From Welwitschia mirabilis (lineage: Eukaryota; Gnetophyta; Gnetopsida; Welwitschiales): a stretch of DNA of 25,069 nucleotides. Every line of letters starts with the position of its first letter. Position 1 is the first letter of the stretch. The notes beneath the pieces were generated by a model that searched no databases, was not told the origin of the DNA, and saw only the letters and a list, made by a program, of their open reading frames with translations. The position numbers were made by a program, and so were the translations under genes. The stretch covers positions 33,212,804 through 33,237,872 of the forward strand of contig JBOZIK010000001.1 of the NCBI GenBank assembly GCA_051453625.1, written 5' to 3'. Below, in pieces: positions 1 to 10,200 of this stretch.

Positions 1-240
1 TCTAGAATAGTCTTGGTCATTCACTATCTTCCGAGAGTGGATTAGGGTGTATCCCAAACCACTATAAATCTTATCTTATGCATTTTTTTTGTTCTATTTT
101 TTTATTTCATTTTGTTATATCTTTTTATAGATAATCTCTTTTAAAAGTAATAATTATTTAAATTTTTTAAAAGTCTTATTCACCCCCCTCTAGGGTTAAT
201 GATCCTACAAAAGTCATTCATGGTAATATCTAGAGAGTTT
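1..240 (+). mobile_element. 3' part of an old LTR plus degenerate primer-binding site
   Basis: The segment has the layout of the R/U5 end of a plant LTR retrotransposon. It shows an ACCACTATAAATC motif near 58, a T-rich stretch, then a CACCCCCCTCTAG motif at about 181-193, which is common at the LTR/internal boundary of plant elements. At about 220-237 comes TGGTAATATCTAGAG, which resembles a decayed tRNA-Met primer-binding site (TGGTATCAGAGC). The start lies outside the window. No gag or pol reading frame follows, so this is a relic. The assignment rests on motif order only and could be coincidental for the PBS part. Confidence 0.45.
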
Positions 241-359
241 AACATTATATGATATAGGCATTAAAGCTTTTGATCTACTTTGTAAGGGCCATACAAATTA
301 GTGATTCTTTTCTTTTTATCATTGAAGATCCAATCAATAGTAAAGTATTTGTTTCTCTT

Positions 360-425
360 NNNNNNNNNNNNNNNNNNNNNNNNNNNNNNNNNNNNNNNNN
401 NNNNNNNNNNNNNNNNNNNNNNNNN
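360..425. other. assembly gap (66 N)
   Basis: This is a run of 66 N. The flanks do not repeat each other, unlike four of the other gaps. Nothing can be said about its content. Confidence 0.95.
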
Positions 426-890
426 AACCAAAATAAAGGACCAAGAGATTTTTATATAAAACAACTAATTTTTAGAGAGTCAAGCTTAGTGTCTTGAAGA
501 AGATACATAAACACTAGTAAATCCATCAAAAGACTCTGATAGTGGAAAATATTTTGGTCATTTCCAAGGCCTCTACAATTTTAGGAAATAATCATGAAAA
601 GAAGAGTTAAGATTGCTTACCATCTCGAATGTCCTCCTTTATCTCCTTTTTAATTTTGCCTTTTTGGGTATTCATTCTTATCTTTTCATGCATCTGCCCT
701 CATTCTATTAATTGCTAGCATGTCTATAATGCACTTGTCCACACTTTTTCCCCTCTATTTTTGATCCTTTCCCATTTCCATCTATGTCTACTATTAAGAC
801 TATTGGTATGACAAAGTATTTGGTGCATTGTCAATGTGCTCTGTGTACTCCTATTTGACTCTTTTACAGTCATTTTTTGTTTCTTTTTTT
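426..890. other. AT-rich spacer, nothing recognised
   Basis: This is AT-rich sequence with stop codons in all frames at short intervals. I see no domain, RNA gene or repeat structure in it. Confidence 0.5.
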
Positions 891-1626
891 GCTATCTATT
901 CTGGTTCCTCTTTTGATAAAATGTCATATTTGTTTGCTTGCATGATGGAATCATTATTTGGGATTTTTTCATTTTCTTCGCATTTTAAGCATTGCAATGG
1001 AATATTTTCAATTTCAAAATTGAAGACCAATTCACCCCACATAATGTTCAGGATTTTTTTTTTTTTTTTTGCATTAAAGTTGTTTGGTTTCATATAAAAG
1101 TCATCATTTTTGCCATAAGATCTGTATTTTTGTTGAATTTAACAAACTTTTCCAAAATATCTCCAACTTGTTTGAAAAAATTAAGGTGCCATAATTTCAG
1201 ATGATGGTTTGATTGGAATCTTTTCAAAAATGAGGAGCTTATCAAGAATAAAGGAAGATCATTTAGTTAAAGAGACCTCTGCGATAAAAAAGATAGGGCC
1301 CTCCCACTAGTACCTTATTCACATCTTTTTTGATATAAAAAACCAAAGGTGATAATTCATATTCAAGAGGAATTTCCTTAAAACTTGCAGGGNNNNNNNN
1401 NNNNNNNNNNNNNNNNNNNNNNNNNNNNNNNNNNNNNNNNNNNNNNNNNNNNNNNNNNNNNNNNNNNNNNNNNNNNNNNNNNNNNNNNNNNNTAAAAAAG
1501 ATAGGGTCCTCCCACTAGTACCTTATTCATATCTTCTTTGATATAAAAAACAAAAGGTAATAATTCATATTCAAGAGGAATTACCTTACAACTTGCAGGG
1601 AATTTTTTATCACACCATAATTGCAC
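890..1626 (-). pseudogene. degenerate LINE-type ORF1 (DUF4283 / zinc-knuckle protein)
   Basis: Read on the minus strand from about 1625 downward, the conceptual translation follows the order of plant DUF4283 proteins, which are usually ORF1 of LINE elements. A segment with PLEYELLPFVF and EDMNKVLVGGPYLF comes first, then YRRGLF, then LWHLNFFKQVGDILEKFVK around 1200-1130 (compare the family pattern of a 'LPL.FWH...L..IG..LGKF.K' stretch). It ends with FNFEIENIPLQCLKC near 1000-960, matching the start of the C-x2-C zinc knuckle. Frameshifts and stops separate these blocks and the knuckle's later ligands are gone. A 100-N gap lies inside it, flanked by two near-identical copies of the GGPYLF region. 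The family match is by motif order from memory, so it is moderate evidence. Confidence 0.55.
1285..1600. repeat. 108-bp direct repeat flanking a 100-N gap (1393-1492)
   Basis: Positions 1285-1392 and 1493-1600 are direct repeats of 108 bp with about seven mismatches. The left copy ends exactly where the N run begins and the right copy starts exactly where it ends. This is the pattern expected when two overlapping contig ends were joined by a standard 100-N spacer instead of being merged. True tandem copies cannot be excluded. Confidence 0.9.
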
Positions 1627-3970
1627 TTTTTTAATAAAAGTATCCCTTCTAAAGATTAGAATTTACCAATGAGACTGTTTTTGAAGCGAGCCTCTAAATT
1701 CTTAAATCAGTTCACAAGCATTATTACAGGAATGATGTTGCCTTCATGCTTGAAGCCAAAGTCAAAGTTGGAAAAGCTTTGAGGCTTTCTTTCCCTTAAT
1801 GATTTAGCGTTAGATTTTGTAATAAAAGATTCTGTGCTCACTAAAGAGCCAAAAATGCTTCCACTACCTTAGACACCCTAAATCTAATTGAGTCTACCTT
1901 TTTGAGTTTTCCGAGTTTGTAAGTCATTAATTACAAAACCTCCCCTGTAGGGTAGGAAAGCCAATATGAGGTCTAAGCATGTACTGCTATGCACTTTTGG
2001 GCTTTCATAGCAGATAACGCAACCAAGAAGTTAACCAAAGGGTGCATTAAATATGAATTACACCAAAAACCTTGAAATAATCTTCAGAAGATCTTCAAGG
2101 GGCAAGGCCCTTACACGGGGAAGCCATGAAAGAGATCGACACACTAGGGAATTCAAGACAAGCTAGATTTAGGCAAGAAATGCCCCTCAAACTCCTGTTG
2201 CGCTCCTTGAAATCGAACACCCTAGCTTCACTATTATGCCCTACTTCGCTTTGCTCCCATCGCTTATACTTTAATTTTTTTATAGTTTTAGACCTCTCTG
2301 ATATTAAGAGAATGTAATATTGTTGTTGAGGTGTAAGTCATTGAAAATTTTTAGATTTTAACCATTTTATACCTTGGTTAGCATTAAAAAATTTAATCTT
2401 CTTTTGTTTTTTCCCTATTTTAAATGATGACTTAAACATTTCAAGGAAAATATTGAAAATTGCAAATGAAATTACTCTTGAAAAGTTAGAAATTTTTGTT
2501 TCTTTTTGTAATATAATACATCAATTTAATTTAGCTTAAGATAAATAATGAATATAAATTTAAGTAAGGTTTCTAAGCTTATTTTAATATTTATTTTTAA
2601 GCTTGAAAACTTTGAAATTCTTTGATGTTATAAATAACCTTTTAAATTTTAATTTTTTGCATTATTTACTAAGGAACTAGTAAAACTCTAGTTATGGGAT
2701 GCTATTATACTTTAATTTTTACAATTTTGACCTCTTAAACTATAGTAAAATAAATATTTAAAGGCTATATATTACATGTTTAACATTGATATTTCAGTAG
2801 TGAAGTTTGATCCTTGTAATTATTGAAATTTTATTAAAAAAGAAAAATACTCAAATTTTATTCTACAAAACATGCTAAGCGACATGAATTTTGATTAAAG
2901 GAATTATTCCAAAGGAGGCTAGGACCATCATTAAATCAATGACATAGAAGACATTCTAGAGCATAATGGGTTCCACAAAACTAAAGTAAGGATTGATAGC
3001 AAAATAATAAAATCAACTCTATAGAAAGAGATGATAGTTAAATCAAATACTTAAAAATGGAAAAAGCTTTTAAAAGAATAAGAATCTACTTGATTAATCT
3101 TAATTACTAAGCAATATTACCTTTACCACATTAAATGTACTTAGTGCATCAAGCACATCACACAACGTTAAAGATTTAATAACAAAAAAGAAAAACATAC
3201 CTTGACTACTAGAGGCATCTTTATCATAAAAAACATTTCTCATTCCTATTGTTTGATTTGCCAGTGCATTTCTCTCATTTCCCATTGAATGCACTTTGTT
3301 ATCCATGACTATGATGAAGCTTGTCTCATCACAAGACTCTTTTCTTCCCTCTTAAGAATGTACAAATGATTATCTCATGAGGCAACTTCCTTACCAAGAT
3401 TAAGGGTATACTTTAGCTAAATTTCTATTTACTTTTAATGTTTGCATTATTCATTAATATAATTTAATCTATGATTAGATCTAGTTTTCATTTTAATCAT
3501 TTGTTTTATGATTACTTGAATTGTGGTAGGCCATTTTGAATGTTCTTTCATATTTATTTACTCAAGTTTGATTACCTCAATAATTTATTAGGGCTTTATT
3601 AAGACAAATAATTGATGTGTTAAAGTTTATGAAAACTTTCATGCTTTCTTATTTATTCATACATTTTATTGTAAGATGATCTATCTTTAAAAGGTGGTGA
3701 TAATTTCGTATTACAAGCTATTTTGTTTGTATTCACAACATTCAAGATTTGTTGCTTATCCATAAAAACCTCATTGTTTAATGATCTATAATTATTGGTT
3801 AAGAAAATGATAATAATTTTTGCAGTTGTCTTTAGTTAGGTATGCTTACTTGTTTGTCTTGTGAACAATCATTTTGAGTGCTCAAGAAGAGAAGTTTTCA
3901 ATTACTATTTACTTTTCACATTTCATAAAATACTCTCAATTATCTCTTTTATTCCAAGTTTAAATAATTG
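1627..3970. other. AT-rich spacer with no recognised gene
   Basis: This is a long AT-rich stretch. Small open frames such as 2126-2317 on the plus strand (63 codons) and 3100-3306 on the minus strand (68 codons) show no domain I recognise and have no flanking gene signals. I see no RNA gene. It probably consists of old, unrecognisable transposon-derived DNA. Confidence 0.45.
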
Positions 3971-3972
3971 CA

Positions 3973-4302
3973 AGCTTTGAAATTCCCTTTTAATACTTTT
4001 GGAAGAACACCAATTAGGTTTTTCTGTACCAATGCATAAACTGACTATTATCTATTTTATTGTTATAAAAATGTGGTTTTTTTTCTTGTAGGGTTACTAG
4101 TTTACTTGATTGGATGAAAATCCAAAGATAAACCTTGAGTTTTAAAATTCTCTTATGATTCTTTTAGAAGAACAACAATTAGGTTTTCTGTTCTAATATA
4201 GAAACTAACTATATTAATAATTTTTATTACTACAAAAATGTATTCTTTTTCCATGTAATGTCTTCAATGTATTTGATCAGATGAAAACCCATAGATGAAC
4301 CT
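3973..4302. repeat. diverged two-copy tandem duplication, about 165-bp period
   Basis: Two adjacent units share the pattern AAGAACA-CAATTAGGTTTT-CTGT (at about 4003 and 4168), then a TATT/TTATTA-rich part, an AAAAATGT motif, and a GATGAAAA-CC-A-AGAT-AACCTTG ending (at about 4113-4137 and 4280-4302). The copies differ by many substitutions and small indels, so the duplication is old. No coding content is seen. Confidence 0.7.
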
Positions 4303-4771
4303 TGTTAGCCTTAAAGTGGGACAATAAAAATCTAGGTCTTACTTGTGAGTCATGTCCAAGACATTAAACCCAATGCCTGGGTGCATTTTGAATATATGGT
4401 AAGAACAGTGTAGAATTTAAACATAAGACATTGAAGCTTCTAATTTATAGAGATATAGTGAATCAACTACATCTGCAGTAGTCCTAGTACTAAAAATTAT
4501 TAATCAATCTTTGGGATCTAACACCTTCCCCCTAATACTAAAAATTATTAATACTCATGTTATTTTCTAAATGTGAAAAACAACTAGTACTTTTAGAAAT
4601 AAATTCATCCTCTTATGTTCTATCTATTTACAATTTAACTGGCCATGAATGAAAAGGAAAACCTAAAAACTCAAAAAGAAATTATACTTAAAAATGCAAC
4701 TAGATTTCTTTCTAACCTTAATTTACCCCCACATGTTTTGTCCTAGTTAATGGTAAGAAGTTAAACAACAA
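4303..4771. other. AT-rich spacer, nothing recognised
   Basis: No open frame, RNA gene or domain is visible. A short motif, CTAATACTAAAAATTATTAAT, appears in two similar versions near 4486 and 4532. Confidence 0.45.
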
Positions 4772-4995
4772 GACTTTTATCATGCTAAGGTAATCTTGCC
4801 ATTCTTGTTGTTTCATACCCTTAGGCTTATAAGTTTTTCAGAAATGATCTTTTACATAATAAAAATCTTCAAGTAGGAAGTGAGACTTTTATCATGCTAA
4901 GGTAATCTTGCCATTCTTGTTGTTTCATGCCCTTAGGTTTATAAGTTTTTCAGAAATGATCTTTTACATAATAAAAATCTTCAAGTAGGACGTGA
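4772..4995. repeat. 112-bp tandem duplication
   Basis: Units 4772-4883 and 4884-4995 are nearly identical; only a few substitutions are visible, for example CATACCC versus CATGCCC and TAGGAAG versus TAGGACG. High identity implies a recent local duplication. There are no coding features. Confidence 0.95.
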
Positions 4996-5103
4996 AGCTA
5001 CTTAAAGCCTAAGAAACATATTGAGGATAAGGCTATTTAGTTTCTAATGCAACTCCTATTCTTGAAAAGCTAACACTTCCATTTTTAGAATTGTATCAAC
5101 CAC

Positions 5104-5961
5104 TATATATCCACTTATAACTTAAAAAGGAAAAAAAGGAAACGATGGTACTTGGAAGTAGTGTATCAAACACTATATATCCATTTGTAACTTAACTAAG
5201 AAAAATAAAAAAATAANNNNNNNNNNNNNNNNNNNNNNNNNNNNNNNNNNNNNNNNNNNNNNNNNNNNNNNNNNNNNNNNNNNNNNNNNNNNNNNNNNNN
5301 NNNNNNNNNNNNNNNNNNNNNNNNNNNNNNNNNNNNNNNNNNNNNNNNNNNNNNNNNNNNNNNNNNNNNNNNNNNNNNNNNNNNNNNNNNNNNNNNNNNN
5401 NNNNNNNNNNNNNNNNNNNNNNNNNNNNNNNNNNNNNNNNNNNNNNNNNNNNNNNNNNNNNNNNNNNNNNNNNNNNNNNNNNNNNNNNNNNNNNNNNNNN
5501 NNNNNNNNNNNNNNNNNNNNNNNNNNNNNNNNNNNNNNNNNNNNNNNNNNNNNNNNNNNNNNNNNNNNNNNNNNNNNNNNNNNNNNNNNNNNNNNNNNNN
5601 NNNNNNNNNNNNNNNNNNNNNNNNNNNNNNNNNNNNNNNNNNNNNNNNNNNNNNNNNNNNNNNNNNNNNNNNNNNNNNNNNNNNNNNNNNNNNNNNNNNN
5701 NNNNNNNNNNNNNNNNNNNNNNNNNNNNNNNNNNNNNNNNNNNNNNNNNNNNNNNNNNNNNNNNNNNNNNNNNNNNNNNNNNNNNNNNNNNNNNNNNNNN
5801 NNNNNNNNNNNNNNNNNNNNNNNNNNNNNNNNNNNNNNNNNNNNNNNNNNNNNNNNNNNNNNNNNNNNNNNNNNNNNNNNNNNNNNNNNNNNNNNNNNNN
5901 NNNNNNNNNNNNNNNNNNNNNNNNNTATATATCCATTTGTAACTTAACTAAGAAAAATAAA

Positions 5962-6002
<41 letters not shown>

Positions 6003-6063
6003 ATATCCATTTGTAACTTAACTAAGAAAAATAAAAAAATATAAGTGAGAGAGAGAGAGAGAG
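5104..6063. repeat. ~74-bp minisatellite with GA tracts, containing a 709-N gap (5217-5925)
   Basis: A unit beginning TATATATCCATTTGTAACTT and continuing with an A-rich stretch occurs at 5174, 5926 and 6000, with a more diverged copy at 5104. Spacing between the last two copies is 74 bp. Copies after the gap end in pure GA runs (5968-5999 and about 6048-6063). The 709 N could hold about ten more units if the array is continuous. The 43 bp before the gap (5174-5216) repeat at 5926-5968, abutting the N run on both sides, so a contig-overlap artefact is an alternative. Confidence 0.85.
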
Positions 6064-6660
6064 AATTGATACTTGGAATTTTGCAAAGAAGAAACCCACA
6101 TGAACATAATAATAATGGAAGGGCTATATTCAAAATTCTTAGAGAGAGTACATTGTTTTTAAGCTTCTAAAGATATAATAACAAAAAAAAACATTTTTAA
6201 AACTAAAAATAAAATTATAATCTAAGCATCACACCAACATCGTCCGCAATGCCAAGAGCTCTACCCAACTATCTTAATTATAAGGGTCATGAAGTTAAAC
6301 AAAAGCCAATTTAAAAAAGATTAAAGAAATATTTATAGCTTAGGGATTTTTTAATAAATATATCTCTTAAAATTTTCAAAGTAAGGTGGGTCTGTGATCT
6401 TATTATCATTTCTATCTTCCTATAGTGGTGGGCTCAGGGGGCTTATTATCACCCTTAAACTCTCCTAACACTTATAGGGTGGGCCTTGAGAGAGCTTATC
6501 AACCACCCAAACTATCTCCATGGTTGTGGGTTTTTTTTTTCTTTAAATTATTTTTTCTTCTTGATGAAAGTGATACTGCTCCCTTAATTTCTTATTGTCA
6601 AAACATATTTTAAAATACTTTAACTTCATTTTACTAAACCATATAATTCTCCAGTGCTGA
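6064..6660. other. AT-rich spacer, nothing recognised
   Basis: No gene is seen. A GGTGGGC motif occurs near 6426 and again near 6479, within a somewhat less AT-rich patch, but no terminal repeats or target duplications were found around it. Confidence 0.4.
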
Positions 6661-7092
6661 GACGTTGAAAACAATAGGTAATAGAACATTCTGGGTTAAT
6701 TATAGGTGAAACAAAGTGTCAAGAACATGCCGCGTGGTCGCCGGCGAAAGGGGGCCGTGTGAGCCGTTGAAATTGGGGAAGTGAGTTAGCACTGCGTTTC
6801 CTATTTGTCGTAGAGTGTCGCATCCACGATTCAGGTGCTTTGCGCCACGGTCTTAGGGTTCAAATTTCCGCTAGAGTCCAAAAAACTTTTGAAACTAACA
6901 GAGAGAGAGTGCGGATGGGCATGCAACGCCAGAACAGATCTGGAGACGTAAAAATAGGTGTCTTCCTGTAAACTCGCGGAAAGGAGCGAACGTCATTCGT
7001 TTGAACGCCGACGCGAGACCGTGACATGTGAAGCTTTCATTAGGTAATCGGATAAACACTTCGTTGTTCGATTGTTACGTTTTTTTTTTTTT

Positions 7093-7222
7093 TATAACTT
7101 TTCTTTTNNNNNNNNNNNNNNNNNNNNNNNNNNNNNNNNNNNNNNNNNNNNNNNNNNNNNNNNNNNNNNNNNNNNNNNNNNNNNNNNNNNNNNNNNNNNN
7201 NNNNNNNTATAACTTTTCTTTT
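7093..7222. other. 100-N gap (7108-7207) with 15-bp duplicated flanks
   Basis: The 15 bp before the gap (TATAACTTTTCTTTT) are repeated exactly directly after it. This suggests an unmerged contig overlap within the pyrimidine-rich leader, so there may be no missing sequence here. Confidence 0.85.
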
Positions 7223-7856
7223 CTTTCTTTTTTATTTTTTAGCTCGTGAAACTTTGAATCGAATTGTTCGCGTAAAGCTGTTTGAAAGGTCTGTCTTTCC
7301 TTCTATTTATTATCCGGTGCCTTCGCCTTTTATGCTCTTTCTTTTGCTTCCGCTTCTTTCGTGGCGCTGCTTCGTGTGTTCGCTTAAGCATAGGCTTCTT
7401 TTCTTTGGGATTGATGCAATTTTGATGCTTAGAACATTAGCTGAAGAGGCGAGGGGCATTTAGCGGTGATTCGTGTTTGTAGTTCGTGGATTTTGGTGAG
7501 CATCCACCCCAAAAGCTCGCCTTTAATCTTGTGGAGATTTTTCTGCTTTTCTTCGTTTTCGACTTGTGCGCATCGATCATCCACCGCCTTCTAACAATAG
7601 TTCTTAGGTTTCAAAGGTATATTGGACTATTTTAAGAAAATTTGAAATAACTTACGTATTTCTTTAGGAAGGTTGTCCGTTCCTTCAGGGGTTTTGATCT
7701 TGCTGGTACTTTTTAATCTCATCGGAAGATGTTGCATGCAGGTCTTTTGCTCCTACGCTTCCAGAGGCGTCTGGTCCAGGCTGGGTGCGGGGCTTCCTTC
7801 GATTCCGTTTCATTTCTGTTTTGCTATGATGAAATAAGGCATCTTCACTCTTAGCA

Positions 7857-7886
7857 TGGACGATCGCTGGAGTGGAGAGGGGAATT
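7857..7886 (+). CDS. possible start of a first coding exon, cut by a gap
   Basis: An ATG at 7857 begins ten codons (MDDRWSGEGN) before the 100-N gap at 7887-7986. It lies at the 3' end of the CpG-rich block, where a first coding exon would be expected. The ten residues do not resemble the usual N-terminal signature before the WNK glycine loop. It could be chance; I list it because it is the only candidate in view for the missing 5' end of the WNK gene. Confidence 0.15.
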
Positions 7887-7986
7887 NNNNNNNNNNNNNN
7901 NNNNNNNNNNNNNNNNNNNNNNNNNNNNNNNNNNNNNNNNNNNNNNNNNNNNNNNNNNNNNNNNNNNNNNNNNNNNNNNNNNNNNN
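7887..7986. other. assembly gap (100 N)
   Basis: This is a standard-size N run separating the CpG-rich block from a tandem repeat. The flanks do not repeat each other, so real sequence is probably missing. Confidence 0.95.
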
Positions 7987-8144
7987 TGTAAGAACCTATG
8001 TGGCCAAGAAGAAATCTTAGTGCATGTTAAAGCCTGTGTGGCCAAGAAGAAATCGTAAGTGGATAAGAGTCTGCGTGGCCAAAAAGAAACCCTAAGTGGA
8101 TATAAGAGCCTGTGAAGCCAAAAAAAAGTTGCCTTAGTGGCTAA
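7987..8144. repeat. 37-39-bp tandem repeat, about four copies
   Basis: A unit with the core GTGTGGCCAAGAAGAAATC followed by a TAAGTGGAT-type end recurs; the TGGCC core starts at 8001, 8039 and 8076, with a diverged AAGCC version at 8115. Spacings are 38, 37 and 39 bp. The array starts immediately at the gap edge, so more copies may lie within the gap. Confidence 0.85.
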
Positions 8145-8225
8145 ACCATTAATATTGCCTAAGTGCCTTTATTTGTCGAATTATCAAATTTGTAAATCAG
8201 AATTATAAATCACTATATTTATAAT

Positions 8226-8349
8226 ATTTATTTGTGCCCTTTTACCTTGATCATTTTAAATCCTTGTGGTACTCTGGGATCCATAACATTTATTTATGCT
8301 TGTTTAGCTTGATCATTTTAAATCCTTGTGGTACTTTGGGACCCACCAT
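8226..8349. repeat. 62-bp tandem duplication
   Basis: Two adjacent units share the 28-bp stretch that starts CTTGATCATTTTAAATCC (at 8246 and 8308) and the preceding ATTTATTT-TGC-TTTA region. An open frame across it (8234-8497) repeats a LIILNPCGTLGPTIF-like segment but shows no recognisable domain, and I do not call it a gene. Confidence 0.85.
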
Positions 8350-9275
8350 ATTCAAAACAATTACCTACCTAATTTTAATTAGAAGAATTTCAAAGGAAGA
8401 AAAAGGAGAAAGAGCTCAATTAGCACAAATACAAGGAAAATTAGTTGGTAGTACTTGTTATTCAACTAAGAAGGTCATGGACACAATGCAAATGTAAAAG
8501 GAGAAGGAAAAGCAAACTACCATTGGTCGTCATGAGTGGAAAAGTGAAGTTTTGGCAAGTTCATGTAGCATTACATCATACTGTAGACCAATGTTGAGTG
8601 TGGTAAGGAACTTGTAATTTTCAAGTTTTTTAGCTTCTTTTGAATTCTAGAAAATATCATTTTTAAGTAAAAATTTTCGACATGAATTGATCATAAGTCC
8701 TGGAACCAAACAAGCTATTGAGGGCATGGGATGCTACACAAAAAGTATCATGGATATGCAGACAATAAGGTAGCAAACTTCTTCAATAGATTTTGCATCT
8801 AAAGTGCCTCAGTACAATCTTTCTATGCCAACACAACCTTCATTAGAACGCTTGAACCATTCTAATTTCATGTTCTGCCAATTCTGTTTATCATACATAT
8901 TCTTTGCATTTTGGCATCATCACTTGTATGTATGCTGCACAAAAAATGATACAAGCGTCCATAAAGGGCTCCACTTATGCTAGGACACTTTGATCTAGTC
9001 TACTCTTCTTTGTTCCTCTGTAGGGGATGTTCCTCGCAAAACCCTAACCAACCTTGATTTCGAATACTAGTTGTTGCAACTTCATGCAACAAAAACATAA
9101 AAACAAGCAAAAAGAATAGGACATAGTAACAAGGAATATTTAAAGGTAGAAATCACAAGAATGGTGTAGGGTTCTTCGTTACTACTCCAAGTTGTGAAAC
9201 CCAATGAAACAAGTCATCCTAATCTCCTTCTCTAATTTGTGTGTAATTTTTGTTTCATGGAACAACAAGACCTAT
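8350..9275. other. AT-rich spacer; possible LTR-end relic near 9062
   Basis: No gene is recognised. Near 9062 the string ATACTAGTTGTT, followed by an A-rich stretch, matches the string at the right-hand LTR boundary near 23140. It may be a very decayed relative of that LTR, but twelve shared bases are weak evidence. Confidence 0.35.
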
Positions 9276-9720
9276 TATGATGCTCTTCCTACATTTATTA
9301 GGCATCTTCCTAAACTATAATATCAAGTTAAAGAGCATATTGAATTAAATAATAAAAATACCTATCGTGATGCTCTTCCCACAATTACTAGGCATCTTCC
9401 TCAACTATAATATCAAGTTGAATTGCTTAGTTGGTCAAATAATCCTTGCCTATCCCATAACATTTCACACTTCTATGGTTATCAAATCTCATCCAAAAGC
9501 TTTTCCTTTCTTCATCTACTATGCTTGCTATTCTTGTTTTCTAAAACAAAAATGAGCAGCCATAATGATGCTCTTCCTATCTTTTCTGGGCATCTATTTA
9601 AACTCTAATACCAACTAAAAGAGCCTAGATAATCAAGTGGTCCTTTTCTCTCCCAAAGTGTTCCTAGCACCTCAAGTTATCCCATCTAGTTCAGAAGCTT
9701 TTCCATTCTCCATCCCTATG
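9276..9720. repeat. short interspersed copies of a GATGCTCTTCC...GGCATCT unit
   Basis: A unit with GATGCTCTTCC, then about 18 bp, then GGCATCTTCCT-AACTATAATATCAAGTT begins at 9279 and 9369, a 90-bp spacing. A third, more diverged copy starts at 9567. The second and third copies also share downstream elements (AATC-TTGCCT/GGTCCTTTT, then CCAAAAGCTTTTCC versus CAGAAGCTTTTCC). Open frames across the area are not coding-like. Confidence 0.65.
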
Positions 9721-9872
9721 CATGGTGTCTAAGTTCAGTCAATGGAACATATTCAATAGCAACCCTTAATTTGATAATCATCTTCTAGTTCTAGTACCGT
9801 TCTAGATTCGTCATTCACTAACTTCTTATTAATTCATGATTTTACTTCCCTTACCCCAAACCTTTTTACATC

Positions 9873-10190
9873 TTAGATTATTGATGTCGTTACTTTCCTT
9901 TCTTTAAGCTCCATAAGTTCATAGATAGCTTTATCATTGTTTATTTCTAAGCAATTATAATCTTCATCATAACCATTATGCTTAGCTTTATTGTCTTCTA
10001 AGTCTTCTTTTTGTTTTTTTATTAACTCTTCAAACTTTCCATATTTTATATATTTGACATCCCTTAAAGGAAGTGATGCAGCACAACTTAGCATGCTAAT
10101 CAACATAGCTAATGAAAAGAAGTGTGTAGCTTCTAGAATATCTTTAGTATATGTGGATTTTGGAATTCTATGCTTTACATCTTTAGGCAC
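9873..10190 (-). CDS. unassigned small ORF (105 codons)
   Basis: This is a minus-strand open frame starting MPKDVKH, with a hydrophobic stretch at about residues 25-42 (FSLAMLISMLSCAASLPL) followed by a strongly charged Lys/Glu/Asp-rich half that could form a helix. I do not recognise a family. There is no flanking gene, promoter or splice evidence. Its length is notable for such AT-rich DNA, but chance or a transposon remnant is more likely than a real gene. Confidence 0.15.
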   Translation of the reverse strand: MPKDVKHRIPKSTYTKDILEATHFFSLAMLISMLSCAASLPLRDVKYIKYGKFEELIKKQKEDLEDNKAKHNGYDEDYNCLEINNDKAIYELMELKERKVTTSII

Positions 10191-10200
10191 TTTTATATAG

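Larger units (their letters stand above)
6661..7886 (+). promoter_or_regulatory. GC/CpG-rich promoter and 5' leader-like block
   Basis: Base composition changes sharply here: CpGs are frequent (for example 6730-6775 and 6960-7020), whereas the surrounding DNA is AT-rich and CpG-poor. A telo-box-like CTTAGGGTT motif lies near 6852. Pyrimidine-rich leader-type sequence follows at 7220-7620, with candidate splice signals (a possible donor AAAG/GTATAT near 7615 and acceptor GCATGCAG near 7741). An ATG at 7857 opens a frame (MDDRWSGEGN) that runs into a 100-N gap. I infer a gene's promoter and leader on the plus strand, possibly that of the WNK gene downstream, but no coding homology proves this. 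Confidence 0.4.

Noticed and set aside
5196-5936. Long minus-strand open frame of 246 codons
   Set aside because: Almost all of it is N; the frame exists only because N cannot encode a stop.
5948-6133. 61-codon minus-strand ORF with a Leu/Ser repeat
   Set aside because: It is the translation of GA microsatellite tracts.
7987-8144. CRISPR-like array
   Set aside because: The units are contiguous and diverged with no spacers, in a plant nuclear context.
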